A stretch of 64,000 nucleotides of DNA, taken from assembly GCA_963814865.1 (NCBI GenBank), contig CAWFEN010000009.1, positions 186,001 through 250,000 of the forward strand, given 5' to 3'. The translations under genes were made by a program, and so were the position numbers. Source of the DNA: AP-15 sp963814865 (GTDB lineage: Bacteria > Pseudomonadota > Alphaproteobacteria > ATCC43930 > CGMCC-115725). The notes beneath the pieces are model-generated. The model had not been told where the DNA came from. It searched no databases and worked only from the letters and a program-made list of their open reading frames with translations. This document shows positions 46,861 through 56,397 of the stretch, piece by piece; the first letter of the stretch is position 1, and every line of letters begins with the position of its first letter.

Positions 46861-46918
46861 CGGCGGGGGCCGGTTCGCGCGCGAAATCCGCCAGGCCAAA
46901 TCGGGCGCCGGAAGAGCC

Positions 46919-48127
46919 ATGCCGAACTACCTCACCCTCGACGACATCGACGTCAGCGGCAAACGGGTGCTGCTGCGCGCCGATCTGAACGTGCCGGTCA
47001 AGGACGGCGTCGTCACCGACGCGACCCGGATCGACCGGCTGGCGCCGACGGTCGAGGCGCTGGCCGCAAAGGGCGCCAGGGTGATCGTGATGTCGCATTT
47101 CGGCCGGCCGAAAGGCGGCCCGGACCCTGCCCTTTCGCTGCGGCCGGTGATCGCGCCGTTGCAGCGGGCGATCGGCCGCTCCGTCGCTTTTGCCGCGGAT
47201 TGCATCGGCGACGCGGCGCAAAGCGTCGTCGCGGCGCTGCGGCCGGGCGAGGTGGCGCTGCTCGAAAATCTCCGGTTCCACAAGGGTGAAGAGGCGAATT
47301 CACCCGAGTTTGCGCGGGCTCTCGCGGAACTCGGCGACGTCTATGTCGACGACGCCTTCTCGGCCGCGCACCGCGCGCATGCCTCGATCGTGGCACTAGC
47401 GCATCTGCTGCCGGCGGCCGCGGGCCGGCTGATGGAAGCCGAGCTGCGGGCGCTTTCGGCCGCGCTCGAACATCCGGAACGGCCGGTGCTGGCGCTGATC
47501 GGCGGCGCCAAGGTATCGACCAAGCTCGACCTGCTGCACTTTTTGATCGGCAAGGTCGATATGCTGGCGGTCGGCGGCGCGATGGCAAACACGCTGCTTT
47601 TTGCCCAAGGCAAGGAGATCGGCCGTTCGCTGTGCGAGCGCGACATGGCGGAGGCGGCGCGCCGGGTCCTCGCCGCGGCGGCCGGGCGCGGCTGCTGCGT
47701 GATCCTGCCGGAGGATGCCGCCGTCGCCGCCGCGCTGATGCCCGGCGCCGCGCTCCGCACCGTCGCGATCGATGCGGTGCCGCCCGACATGATGGTCCTC
47801 GATATCGGCCCCCGCACGGTGGCGCATCTCGCCGCCGCGCTCGCCAAGGCGCGCACCCTCGTCTGGAACGGCCCGCTCGGCGCCTTCGAGACCCCGCCCT
47901 TCGACCGCGGCACGGCGGCGGTGGCGCGGAAGGTCGGCGAATTGACCGGCGCCGGCAGGCTGCTCAGCGTCGCCGGCGGCGGCGACACGGTCGCGGCACT
48001 CGCCGCGGCGGGGGTAACGGACCAGCTTTCCTATGTTTCGACTGCTGGCGGGGCCTTTCTCGAATGGCTGGAGGGGCGCGAATTACCCGGCGTCGCCGCC
48101 CTCGCGACGGCCGGCCATCGCGATTGA
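46919..48127 (+). CDS. pgk: Phosphoglycerate kinase
   Basis: Transfers phosphate between 1,3-bisphosphoglycerate and ADP in glycolysis or the Calvin cycle. The 402-aa protein has VLLRADLNVPVKDGVVTD, VIVMSHFGRPKGGPDPALSL, LLENLRFHKGEEAN, VLALIGGAKVSTKLDLLHFL and the nucleotide-binding end LSVAGGGDTVAALAAAG with YVSTAGGAFLEWLEG. No gap or fap gene is adjacent, so this may be an extra, stress-block copy; the stress genes around it support that reading. Confidence 0.95.
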   Translation: MPNYLTLDDIDVSGKRVLLRADLNVPVKDGVVTDATRIDRLAPTVEALAAKGARVIVMSHFGRPKGGPDPALSLRPVIAPLQRAIGRSVAFAADCIGDAAQSVVAALRPGEVALLENLRFHKGEEANSPEFARALAELGDVYVDDAFSAAHRAHASIVALAHLLPAAAGRLMEAELRALSAALEHPERPVLALIGGAKVSTKLDLLHFLIGKVDMLAVGGAMANTLLFAQGKEIGRSLCERDMAEAARRVLAAAAGRGCCVILPEDAAVAAALMPGAALRTVAIDAVPPDMMVLDIGPRTVAHLAAALAKARTLVWNGPLGAFETPPFDRGTAAVARKVGELTGAGRLLSVAGGGDTVAALAAAGVTDQLSYVSTAGGAFLEWLEGRELPGVAALATAGHRD

Positions 48128-48178
48128 CGGCTGCAACCAATCCGGGCAGATTGCGCCGGCCCGCAGGAGAGAATCGGC

Positions 48179-48919
48179 ATGAACGCCTCGGAAGTCATGA
48201 CCCGCAGCCCGATCACGGCGCGGCGCGACACAGCGGTCAGGGAGGCCGTTCGGCTGATGCTCGACAACAAGATCAGCGGGCTGCCGGTGTTGGACGAAGC
48301 CGGCCAGCTGGTCGGCATCGTGACCGAAGGCGATCTGCTGCGGCGCAGCGAAACCGGGACCGAACGCCATCGTCATCACTGGCTCGAATTCCTGATGGGG
48401 CCGGGCCGGCTGGCCGGCGAATATGTCAGGACGCATGGCCGCAAGGTCGAGGAGATCATGACGCGCGAGGTCGTCACGGTCGGCGAGGACGCCTCCCTCG
48501 ATGAGATTGTCCAGCTGATGGAACGGCGCCGCATCAAGCGGCTGCCGGTGCTCGCCGGCGGGGTCCTCACCGGCATCGTCAGCCGCGCCGATTTGCTCGG
48601 CGCGCTGGCGCGCGCGCTCGACCTCGAGCAGGCCGCCGTCATCGGCGACGACGACATCCGCGAGCGTGTTCTTGCCGAGCTGGCCAAGGCCGCGTGGGCG
48701 CCGCAATCGGGTCTGACGGTTGCCGTCAGGGACGGCGTCGTCGATATCGACGGTGTGATCTTCGACGAGAAGGAGCGCGCGGCGCTGCGGGTCGCCGCCG
48801 AGAACGTGCCGGGCGTCAAGGCCGTCGCGGATCACCTCGTCTGGGTCGAGCCGGTTTCCGGGACTGTCATCGAACCCGCGCCAGAAGGGCAGAACGCGGC
48901 GAAACCGCCGCTGCGTTGA
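48179..48919 (+). CDS. CBS-pair plus BON domain protein
   Basis: A 246-aa protein. It has CBS1 (VMTRSPITARRDTAVREAVR, VLDEAGQLVGIVTEGDLLRR), CBS2 (IMTREVVTVGEDASLDEIVQ, VLAGGVLTGIVSRADLLGAL) and, from about 160, a BON domain (LTVAVRDGVVDIDGVIFDEK, VKAVADHLVWVEP). CBS-BON proteins are typical of alphaproteobacterial stress or low-oxygen clusters and may sense energy charge. It sits 51 bp after pgk and may share its transcript. Confidence 0.9.
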   Translation: MNASEVMTRSPITARRDTAVREAVRLMLDNKISGLPVLDEAGQLVGIVTEGDLLRRSETGTERHRHHWLEFLMGPGRLAGEYVRTHGRKVEEIMTREVVTVGEDASLDEIVQLMERRRIKRLPVLAGGVLTGIVSRADLLGALARALDLEQAAVIGDDDIRERVLAELAKAAWAPQSGLTVAVRDGVVDIDGVIFDEKERAALRVAAENVPGVKAVADHLVWVEPVSGTVIEPAPEGQNAAKPPLR

Positions 48920-48951
48920 CGACCGGGCGATCCCCAGCCGGAGCGCCGCCG

Positions 48952-49613
48952 ATGGATTTGACACTCCGCCGCCGCCGCGCCGGGATGCCGTCGACCGGCA
49001 TTTTCCTCCAACTCGTTTCGATCGGGCTGATCGCCGGAGCGACCGTCGCCGCGTTCCTCGGTATCGGAGTCTTCTCGCTGCTGCAACCGGCGGCGGAATC
49101 GACCGCCGCTCCCCTGCCGCGCGAGAGCACCAGCGACGTTTCCCTTGAGCCGGTAACAGCGGCTTTGCCGCCCGCGACCATGGCGGGCGCTGCCGCCCTC
49201 GCTCCGCAATTGCCGAAGAAGGCCGAGGCGTCGATTGCCGCTGCCGCCGTCGCGCCGGGCGCCGGTCTGGCGGCGCCGGTGCTCCCGGCGATCGCGCCGC
49301 ACGCACCCTCGGCATCGCCGGGCACGCGCCGGCCGAGATCGAAGCGCCGTCCGATGAGCGGCTTCCGGCCGCCGAGATCGGCGCGCTGCTGGCCCGCGGC
49401 GACGCCGTCCTGCGGACCGGCGACATCGCTTCGGCCCGCCTGTTCTACGAGCGCGCGGCCGAGGCCGGAGACGGGCAGGCGGCGTTGCGCGCGGGCGCCA
49501 CCTTCGACCCGGCCTTTCTTGCCGGCCTTGGCCTGCGCAGCATGCAGGGCGACCCGGCCGCAGCCCGATGGTGGTACGCCCGCGCCCGCCAGCTCGGCGC
49601 CGCCCCGAATTAG
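48952..49613 (+). CDS. Membrane-anchored Sel1/TPR-like protein, frameshifted
   Basis: A protein of about 220 aa. It has one N-terminal membrane helix (IFLQLVSIGLIAGATVAAFL), then an Ala/Pro-rich linker. In a second frame after about 49308 comes a Sel1/TPR-like pair (LLARGDAVLRTGDIASARLF, YERAAEAGDGQAALRAGATF, GDPAAARWWYARARQLGAA) ending at TAG 49611. The span is not a multiple of three, in line with one indel. It ends 1 bp before the TAXI binding-protein gene, so the two are linked. The function is unknown. Confidence 0.65.
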
Positions 49614-49614
49614 C

Positions 49615-50643
49615 ATGGCAAGCCTCCGGAAGGCTGCGGCAGCCGCTATCGGGATCGCTGCCGCGATGATCCTGGCGGCGCTGCCGGCACGCGCCGCGGC
49701 GCCGCCGCCCGAGGCCATCAACCGCGGCATCGTCGAGCTCGAGACCGGCCGCACCGCCGGCATTTCCGTGCGCATCGCCGAGGATCTGGCCGACATCGTC
49801 GATGACGGCGCGACCCGCCGGGTGGTGCCGGTGGTTGGCCGAACGGCGTGGCAGAACATCCTCGATCTCAGGCTGCTCCGCGGCGTCGACCTGGCGATCC
49901 TGCAGACCGATGTCCTCGATTACGCACGGCAGCAGAACCCCGGGATCGAAAACTGGCTCACCTACGTCGCCAGGCTCTACAACGAGGAATTTCATCTGCT
50001 CGCGCGGCCGGATATCAGGACCGTCGCCGACCTCGCCAATCGAAAGGTCAATTTCGATCGGCACGGTGCCGGGACCGAGATCACCGCGAGCCGGCTGTTC
50101 AACCTGCTGAGCATCCCGGTGGTGCCGGCCAATGACGACCAGGAATTGGCCCTCGCCAGGCTGCGCCGGGGCGAGATCGCCGCCCTCGCCTTTGTCTCGG
50201 GCAAGCCGGCCCCGCTGTTCCGCGGTCTCGGCGGCGGGAACGGGCTGCATTTCCTGTCGATCCCGCTCAACCCGGCGGTGATCGGCGCCTATGTGCCGGC
50301 GCGTCTGACGCCGGCCGATTATCCCGGCCTCGTGCCGCCGGATCATCCGGTCGACACGATCGCGGTCGGCACCGTGCTCGCGGTCGCCAATCTTCAGGAC
50401 GTGTCCGACCGCTACCGCAATGTCGCGAATTTCGTCGATGCCTTCTTCAGCGGTTTTCCGGCGCTGCTCCAGCCCGGTCACCATCCGAAATGGCGCGAGG
50501 TCAACATCGCCGCCGAATTGCCCGGCTGGCGGCGCTTTCCGCCCGCCGCCGACTGGCTGCAGCGCAATGCCGGCGCAGCCGCCGCGCCCGATCTGCACGA
50601 TCTGAACGCGATTTTCGCGCGTTTCGCCGGCAGGCATCCCTAG
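49615..50643 (+). CDS. TAXI family TRAP transporter solute-binding protein
   Basis: A 342-aa periplasmic binding protein. The signal peptide is MASLRKAAAAAIGIAAAMIL to PARAA. TAXI-type features are ISVRIAEDLADIVDDGATRR, GVDLAILQTDVLDYAR, FHLLARPDIRTVADLANRKV and NFDRHGAGTEITASRLFNLL. No DctM or DctQ permease gene is adjacent, so it may be an orphan or act with the membrane protein encoded just upstream. The ligand is unknown, often small dicarboxylates or glutamate-like compounds in this family. Confidence 0.85.
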   Translation: MASLRKAAAAAIGIAAAMILAALPARAAAPPPEAINRGIVELETGRTAGISVRIAEDLADIVDDGATRRVVPVVGRTAWQNILDLRLLRGVDLAILQTDVLDYARQQNPGIENWLTYVARLYNEEFHLLARPDIRTVADLANRKVNFDRHGAGTEITASRLFNLLSIPVVPANDDQELALARLRRGEIAALAFVSGKPAPLFRGLGGGNGLHFLSIPLNPAVIGAYVPARLTPADYPGLVPPDHPVDTIAVGTVLAVANLQDVSDRYRNVANFVDAFFSGFPALLQPGHHPKWREVNIAAELPGWRRFPPAADWLQRNAGAAAAPDLHDLNAIFARFAGRHP

Positions 50644-50659
50644 CGGCGCGGGGGGCGCG

Positions 50660-52294
50660 TTACACGTTCACCGGCGCCGGCGGGGTGCGGCCGCGGATCA
50701 GGTCGGCGGCCTTTTCCGCGATCATGATCACCGCCGCGTTGATGTTGCCGCCGACGAGATCGGGCATCGCCGCGGCGTCGGCGACGCGCAGCGCATCCAC
50801 GCCCAAGACCCGGAGCTCGGGGTCGACGACCGCGCCGGGATCGCTTTCGCGGCCCATTTTGCAGGTGCCGAGCGGATGGTGCACGGTGATCGTGGTGGCG
50901 CGGATATGCGCGTCGATCTCGGCGTCGGACCGGCAATCGGGACCGGGCGCGATCTCGCCCGCGGAAAACCGCGCCAGCGGCGCCGCCCGGCCGATCTCGC
51001 GGGCGAGGCGCAGGCCCGCCCGCAGGGTCGCCCAATCCTTGCCGGTCGCGAGGAAATTCTGGCGGATGCGGACGGGCATGCGCGGATCGGCCGAAGCGAG
51101 CGCGACCTCGCCGCGGCTTTCCGGATGCAGCAGGACGATACGGCAGGCGAAGCTGTCGGCATAGGGCCGTATGAAGGGCGAAAAATACGGTGCGGCGGTC
51201 ATCGGCGCGGCGTTGAACAGCAGCTGGATGTCGGGCAGCGGCGCCTCTTGTGTCGTTTTCAAAAACGCCATCAGCCCGCTCGGCAGCTCGCCGGCGATCC
51301 CCTTGCCCGAAAAATACGCCTTGGCGAGCTCGACGACGATGCGGTCGGCGCGCATCCTGGCGTGCAGCGGCCCCGGCTCCCGGCGGGCATAAGTGATGGC
51401 GGCCGAGACGTGGTCCTGGAGATTGCGCCCGACCCCCGGCAACGGCGCCGTCACCGCGATCCCGTGCGCGCGCAGCCGCTCGGGATCGCCGATCCCGGAC
51501 AGCATCAGCAGCTGCGGCGAGTTGATCACGCCGCCGGCGAGGATCACCTCGCGCTCGGCATGGGCGATCAGGCGCTCGCCCCGCCTCAGATATTCGACGC
51601 CGACGGCGCGGTGCCCGGCGAACAGGATGCGCGTCGCCAAGGCGCCGGTTGCGACTTCGAGGTTGGGCCGCGCCAGCGCCGGCCGCAGATAGGCGACCGC
51701 GGCGCTGCACCGGCGGCCGTCGCGGATCGTCTGTTGCGTGCGGCCGAAGCCTTCCTGCTGCGCGCCGTTGTAATCCTCGGTCGCCGGGTGGCCGGCCGCC
51801 GCTCCCGCCGCCAGAAAGGCCTCGACCAGCGGGTCGCGATAGCGCGAAAACTGCGTCGTCAGCGGTCCGTCGCCGCCGCGATAGGAACCGGCGCCGCCTT
51901 CCCAGCTTTCCTGGCGGCGGAAATAGGGCAGCACATGGGCATAGGACCAGGCGTCGAGCCCGGCCGCCGCCCAACGCTCATAATCGCCGCGATTGCCCCG
52001 GACATAGGCCATCGCGTTGATCGAGGACGAGCCGCCGACGACCCTGCCGCGTGCGCATTCGATCCGGCGGCCGTTCATCGTCGCCTCGGGCTCGGCGAAA
52101 TAGCCCCAATCGTGCATCCGCCGGCGCAGCATCCGGCCCCAGCCGAGCGGGATGTGAATCCACGGGTCGCGGTCCCAGCCGCCGGCTTCGAGCAGCAGCA
52201 CCCGCGCATCCTTGTCCTCGCTCAGCCGGCTGGCCAGGGTGCAGCCGGCCGAGCCGGCGCCGACGATGATGTAAGCGTATGGCGCGTTCGGCAT
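50660..52294 (-). CDS. GMC family FAD-dependent oxidoreductase (choline dehydrogenase-like), copy A
   Basis: A 544-aa flavoprotein oxidising an alcohol substrate. FAD-binding YIIVGAGSAGCTLASRLSED lies near the N-terminus. The first GMC signature is GRVVGGSSSINAMAYVRGN and the second is GGVINSPQLLMLSGIG. The catalytic His/Asn pair is in TVHHPLGTCKMG and GGNINAAVIMIAEKAADLI. The start is 52294; upstream in-frame residues are shadow of the E1alpha gene. It is paralogous to the gene at 60203, the same length exactly. The substrate is not determinable; choline dehydrogenase is only the nearest name. Confidence 0.9.
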   Translation of the reverse strand: MPNAPYAYIIVGAGSAGCTLASRLSEDKDARVLLLEAGGWDRDPWIHIPLGWGRMLRRRMHDWGYFAEPEATMNGRRIECARGRVVGGSSSINAMAYVRGNRGDYERWAAAGLDAWSYAHVLPYFRRQESWEGGAGSYRGGDGPLTTQFSRYRDPLVEAFLAAGAAAGHPATEDYNGAQQEGFGRTQQTIRDGRRCSAAVAYLRPALARPNLEVATGALATRILFAGHRAVGVEYLRRGERLIAHAEREVILAGGVINSPQLLMLSGIGDPERLRAHGIAVTAPLPGVGRNLQDHVSAAITYARREPGPLHARMRADRIVVELAKAYFSGKGIAGELPSGLMAFLKTTQEAPLPDIQLLFNAAPMTAAPYFSPFIRPYADSFACRIVLLHPESRGEVALASADPRMPVRIRQNFLATGKDWATLRAGLRLAREIGRAAPLARFSAGEIAPGPDCRSDAEIDAHIRATTITVHHPLGTCKMGRESDPGAVVDPELRVLGVDALRVADAAAMPDLVGGNINAAVIMIAEKAADLIRGRTPPAPVNV

Positions 52295-52396
52295 CTTCCG
52301 CCCCCGGCATGACCACCCCGCCGATCCGCTCGCGGGGGAGTTATCGGCGGCGGACTGCGTTACCACATACTGGACCGAAACGAATTCCGGTGCGTG

Positions 52397-53550
52397 ATGC
52401 CTTCTGCCGAAAAAACCGCAGAACTTTCCTCGTTCGCAGAACTTTCCCCGCTCGCCGAACCCGAAGGCTACCCAGTCCCGGCCATTGTGGCGCGGTTCGA
52501 GATCCGCTGGAGCCGGTTTCTCGATCCCGCCGGCAAGGTGGTGCGGGGATTGCCCGATTTCGCCCGCGACCGCGCCGAGCTGACAGCGATGTACCGCGGC
52601 ATGGTGCTGGCCCGCGCCTTCGACGCCAAGGCCGTGGCGTTGCAGCGCACCGGCCGTCTCGGCACCTTTCCTTCGGCATTGGGCCAGGAGGCGGTGGCGA
52701 TCGGCATCGCCGCCGCAATGCGCCCGGACGACGTGCTGCTGCCGAGCTTTCGCGAGCACGGCGCCCAGTTGTGGCGCGGGGTCAGCCCGGTCGAGCTGTT
52801 CCTGTTCTGGGGCGGCGACGAGCGCGGCAGCAATTTTGCCGAGGCGCGTGAGGATTTCCCGATCTGCGTACCGGTCGGGACGCATGCGCCGCACGCCGTC
52901 GGCGTGGCCCTCGCCTTCAAGCTGCGGCGCGAGCCGCGGGCCGCGGTCTGCGTCTTCGGCGACGGCGCCACCTCCAAGGGCGATGTCGCCGAGGCGCTCA
53001 ACATCGCCGGCGCCTGGCGCCTGCCGGCGGTCTTCGTGATCAACAACAACCGCTGGGCGATCTCGGTGCCGGTCGCCCGCCAGACCGCCGCCGAGACCCT
53101 GGCGCAAAAGGCGATCGCCGCCGGCATCGAGGCCGAGCAGGTCGACGGCAACGATGTCGTCGCGGTGCGCGAGGCGGTGGCGCGCGCCCTCGCCAAGGCG
53201 CGCGCGGGCGGCGGGCCGCATCTGATCGAGGCGTTGAGCTACCGCCTCGGCGACCACACCACCGCCGACGATGCGAGCCGCTATCGCAACGATGCCGAAG
53301 TCAGCCCGCATTGGGCGGAAGAGCCGATCGTGCGGCTGCGCCATTTCCTCGTCGATCGCGGCCTGTGGGGCAGGGCGGACGAGGAACGGCAGCTGGCCGA
53401 AATCTCCGCCGTGATCGACCAGGCGGCGGAGGCCTATCTCGCGACGCCGCCGCAGCCGCCGGAAACGATCTTCGATTTTACCTATGCGACGCCTGCCCAG
53501 AGGATCTCGCCGAGCAGCGCCGGGCGGCGCTCGCCGCCGCGCCGAAGTGA
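52397..53550 (+). CDS. 2-oxoacid dehydrogenase E1 component, alpha subunit, frameshifted near the 3' end
   Basis: Thiamine-diphosphate decarboxylase subunit of a pyruvate or branched-chain 2-oxoacid complex. Motifs are YRGMVLARAFDAKAVALQRT, SALGQEAVAIGIAAAM, HAPHAVGVALAFKL and the TPP site GDGATSKGDVAEALNIAGAW to VINNNRWAISVPV. As read the frame runs on into E1beta. One missing C at the CCC run 53496-53498 would give ATPAPEDLAEQRRAALAAAP and a stop at 53550, the natural-looking end. The start is ATG 52397 (GTG 52394 just before). Confidence 0.9.
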
Positions 53551-53557
53551 GGCCGCC

Positions 53558-54538
53558 TTGCCCGAGATCTCACTGGTTCAGGCCGTCAACCTGGCGCTCG
53601 CCCGCGCCATGGCCGAGGATGCGGCGGTCGTCGTCCTCGGCGAGGACGTCGCCGCCGAGGGCGGCGTGTTCCGCGCCACCGAGGGGCTGCTGACGCGGTT
53701 CGGACCCGACCGCGTCCTCGATACCCCACTCGCCGAAGGCGCCATCGCCGGGCTGTCGGTCGGGCTCGCGGCGCAAGGCTTCCGCCCGGTCGCGGAAATC
53801 CAGTTTACCGGCTTCATCTATCCGGCGATCGACCAGCTGGCGAGCCACGCTTCGCGGCTGCGCACCCGCACCCGCGGCCGGCTGACCTGCCCGATGGTCG
53901 TGCGCTCGCCGTGCGGCGGCGGCATCCGCGCGATCGAGCACCATTCCGAGAGCCCGGAGGCGATGTTCGCGCACATCCCCGGCCTGCGCGTGGTGATCCC
54001 GTCATCGCCGGCGCGCGCCTATGGCCTGCTGCTGGCGGCGATCCGCGACCCCGATCCGGTGGTCTTTCTCGAACCGACCCGGCTCTATCGCGCCGCGCGC
54101 GAGGAGGTCGAGGACGACGGCGCGGCCTTGCCGCTCGACCGCTGCTTCGTGCTGCGCGAGGGCGCCGACATCACGTTCGTCACCTGGGGGGCGATGACCC
54201 GCGAGACGCTCGACGCTGCCGAAATCCTGGCGGGCGAGGAGATCAGCGCGGAAGTCGTCGATGTCGCGACGGTGAAGCCGCTCGATACCGACGGGCTCCT
54301 CGCCTCGGTCGCCAAGACCGGGCGCTGCGTCATCATCCACGAGGCGCCGCTGACCGGCGGGCTCGGCGGCGAGATCGCCGCGCGCCTGGCCGAGCGCGGG
54401 CTCGTCTCATTGCTCGCCCCGATCGAGCGGGTCGCCGGCTGGGACACGGTCATGCCGTTGCCGCGGCTCGAGCAATATTACCTGCCGGGCACGGCGCGCA
54501 TCGTCGAGGCGGCCCGCCGGGCCTTGGCCTATCAGTGA
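53558..54538 (+). CDS. 2-oxoacid dehydrogenase E1 component, beta subunit
   Basis: Pairs with E1alpha to form the decarboxylase heterotetramer. It starts ISLVQAVNLALARAMAEDAA. It shows VVVLGEDVAAEGGVFRATEG, LDTPLAEGAIAGLSVGLAAQ, RPVAEIQFTGFIYPAIDQLA, SPCGGGIRAIEHHSESPEAM and VTVKPL-like VATVKPLDTDGLLASV. The likely start is TTG 53558, 7 bp after the E1alpha stop of the corrected frame, with GAGG upstream. About 326 aa, normal for the subunit. The E2 gene follows 6 bp later. Confidence 0.92.
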   Translation: MPEISLVQAVNLALARAMAEDAAVVVLGEDVAAEGGVFRATEGLLTRFGPDRVLDTPLAEGAIAGLSVGLAAQGFRPVAEIQFTGFIYPAIDQLASHASRLRTRTRGRLTCPMVVRSPCGGGIRAIEHHSESPEAMFAHIPGLRVVIPSSPARAYGLLLAAIRDPDPVVFLEPTRLYRAAREEVEDDGAALPLDRCFVLREGADITFVTWGAMTRETLDAAEILAGEEISAEVVDVATVKPLDTDGLLASVAKTGRCVIIHEAPLTGGLGGEIAARLAERGLVSLLAPIERVAGWDTVMPLPRLEQYYLPGTARIVEAARRALAYQ

Positions 54539-54544
54539 GGGGTG

Positions 54545-55642
54545 ATGTCGACTTTCGTGTTGCCTGACCTCGGCGAGGGGTTGCAGGAGGCTGAGCTGGT
54601 CGCCTGGCATGTCGGCGAAGGCGACCATGTCGTGGCCGATCAGCCGCTGGTCTCGGTCGAGACCGAAAAGGCGGTGGTCGAGGTGCCGTCGCCGCATTCG
54701 GGCCGGATCGGCCGGCTTTTTGTCAAGCCGGGCGAGCGGGTCAAGGTCGGTGCGGCGCTGGTCGAGTTCGACGACGGCCCGCACGCCGACACCGGCACGG
54801 TGGTCGGCGAGCTGGCCGCCGCGGCCCCGGCGCCGGCCCATCCTGCCGCGCCGCCGCCAGCGGCGGGCGGGGTCAGGGCGGCGCCGGCGGTGCGCGCCCT
54901 GGCGCATCGGCTCGGCGTCGATCTGGCGAGCGTCGCGGCGAGCGGGCCGGGCGGGTCGGTGACCAGCGCCGATGTCGAACGCGCGGCACGGGCCTTGACC
55001 GAGGCCGGCCCGGCCGAGCCGCTCAGCGGCGTGCGCCGCGCGATGGCCGTCAACATGGCGCGCGCGCATGCCGAGATCGTCCCGGCGACGGTCTCCGACG
55101 AGGCCGATGTCGAGGCCTGGCCGGCCGGGTGCGACGTGACGATCCGGCTGGTCCGCGCGGTCGTCGCCGGCTGCACCGCGGTGCCGGCGCTCAACGCCTG
55201 GTATGACGGCCGCAACATGGAACGTCGCCTGTTGCAGCAGATCGATCTCGGCCTCGCGGTCGATACCGGAGACGGCCTGTTCGTGCCGGTGCTGCGCAAT
55301 GTCGGCACCCGCGATGCGGCCGATCTGCGGCGCGGCATCGAGGCGATGAAGCAGGATCTGCGCGCCCGCACCGTGCCGGTCGCCGAACTGCGCGGCCAGA
55401 CCATCACCCTGTCGAATTTCGGCATGTTCGCCGGGCGTTTCGCGGCGCTCGTCATCGTCCCGCCGCAGGTCGCGATCCTCGGCGCCGGCCGCATCGCACC
55501 GCGCGCCGTCGTCGCCGACGGCAGGCTCGTCGCGCATCGGCTCTTGCCGCTGTCATTGACCTTCGACCACCGCGCCGTCACCGGCGGCGAGGCCGCCCGC
55601 TTTCTGAAAGCCGCGATCGACGAGCTCGAAAAGCCGGAATGA
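54545..55642 (+). CDS. 2-oxoacid dehydrogenase E2 component (dihydrolipoamide acyltransferase)
   Basis: A 365-aa core enzyme transferring the acyl group from lipoamide to CoA. The lipoyl domain (residues 1-80) has the lipoylated Lys in VETEKAVVEV. An Ala/Pro linker is followed by the peripheral-subunit-binding domain (AAPAVRALAHRLGVDLASVA, SGPGGSVTSADVERA) and the catalytic domain ending TFDHRAVTGGEAARFLKAAI. The usual HxxxDG is HRAVTGG, Thr replacing Asp, as in some short E2 variants. Only one lipoyl domain. No E3 gene follows. Confidence 0.93.
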   Translation: MSTFVLPDLGEGLQEAELVAWHVGEGDHVVADQPLVSVETEKAVVEVPSPHSGRIGRLFVKPGERVKVGAALVEFDDGPHADTGTVVGELAAAAPAPAHPAAPPPAAGGVRAAPAVRALAHRLGVDLASVAASGPGGSVTSADVERAARALTEAGPAEPLSGVRRAMAVNMARAHAEIVPATVSDEADVEAWPAGCDVTIRLVRAVVAGCTAVPALNAWYDGRNMERRLLQQIDLGLAVDTGDGLFVPVLRNVGTRDAADLRRGIEAMKQDLRARTVPVAELRGQTITLSNFGMFAGRFAALVIVPPQVAILGAGRIAPRAVVADGRLVAHRLLPLSLTFDHRAVTGGEAARFLKAAIDELEKPE

Positions 55643-55674
55643 CCGGCCGTCCCCGCCCGGCTATGATCGGGGCC

Positions 55675-56397
55675 ATGATCGAAATCGGCCGTGTCGCGGC
55701 AATCTATCGCCATCCCGTCAAGTCGATGCGCGGCGAGCGGCTGGACAGCGCCGCGCTCGGTTGGAACGGGATCGACGGCGACCGGCAATATGCCTTTTAC
55801 AAGGCGACGGACGGGTCGCGCTTTCCGTGGCTGTCGGGGCGCGACATCGCCGCGCTGGTGCTGCATCGCGCCCGCTACCTCGATCCGGCGAACCCGCGGA
55901 ATTCGGCGGTGCGGGTGACGGTACCCGAGGGCGCCGAGTTCGATGTTCGCGACCCCGATCTCGCCGGCCGGCTCGGCGCCGCCGCCGGTCGCGAGATCCG
56001 GCTGCTGCAGCTCGGGCGCGGGACGTTCGACAGCATGCCGATCTCGGTCGTGACCCGTGCAACGCTCGACGCGGTCGGCCGCGGCTTCGGCCGGCCGCTC
56101 GAAGAGGCGCGCTTCCGCATCAACATCATTCTCGACAGCGACCGGCGGGAGGGTGACTGGCTCGGCGGCACGCTGGTCTTCGGCGATGGCGCCGAGCAGC
56201 CGCGGCTCGGGGTCAACCGCCGCATCGCGCGCTGCCGGATGATCACGATCGACCCCGAGACCGCGGCAACCGACCCCGCGATCCTGCGCCTGGTCGCCCA
56301 ACGCTTCGACAACGAAATCGGCGTCTACTGCACGCCCGATACGACCGGCATTCTGTGTAAGGGAGACCCCGTCAGGCTGTTGCCGCGGGTCGGCTAA
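55675..56397 (+). CDS. MOSC domain-containing protein
   Basis: MOSC proteins handle molybdenum-cofactor sulfur or reduce N-hydroxylated compounds. The N-terminal beta-barrel starts IGRVAAIYRHPVKSMRGERL, and the MOSC domain follows (DSMPISVVTRATLDAVGRGF, EARFRINIILDSDR, RLGVNRRIARCRMITIDPET). The conserved Cys is in RIARCRM. ATG 55675 fits the family start; ATG 55639, overlapping the E2 stop, is an in-frame alternative that would couple translation. About 240 aa. Convergent with the next gene. Confidence 0.88.
   Translation: MIEIGRVAAIYRHPVKSMRGERLDSAALGWNGIDGDRQYAFYKATDGSRFPWLSGRDIAALVLHRARYLDPANPRNSAVRVTVPEGAEFDVRDPDLAGRLGAAAGREIRLLQLGRGTFDSMPISVVTRATLDAVGRGFGRPLEEARFRINIILDSDRREGDWLGGTLVFGDGAEQPRLGVNRRIARCRMITIDPETAATDPAILRLVAQRFDNEIGVYCTPDTTGILCKGDPVRLLPRVG

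Noticed and set aside
50660..53344. An 894-codon minus-strand frame
   Set aside because: Only 50660-52294 encodes the GMC oxidoreductase. The upstream extension is the shadow of the E1alpha gene, a common effect in high-GC DNA.
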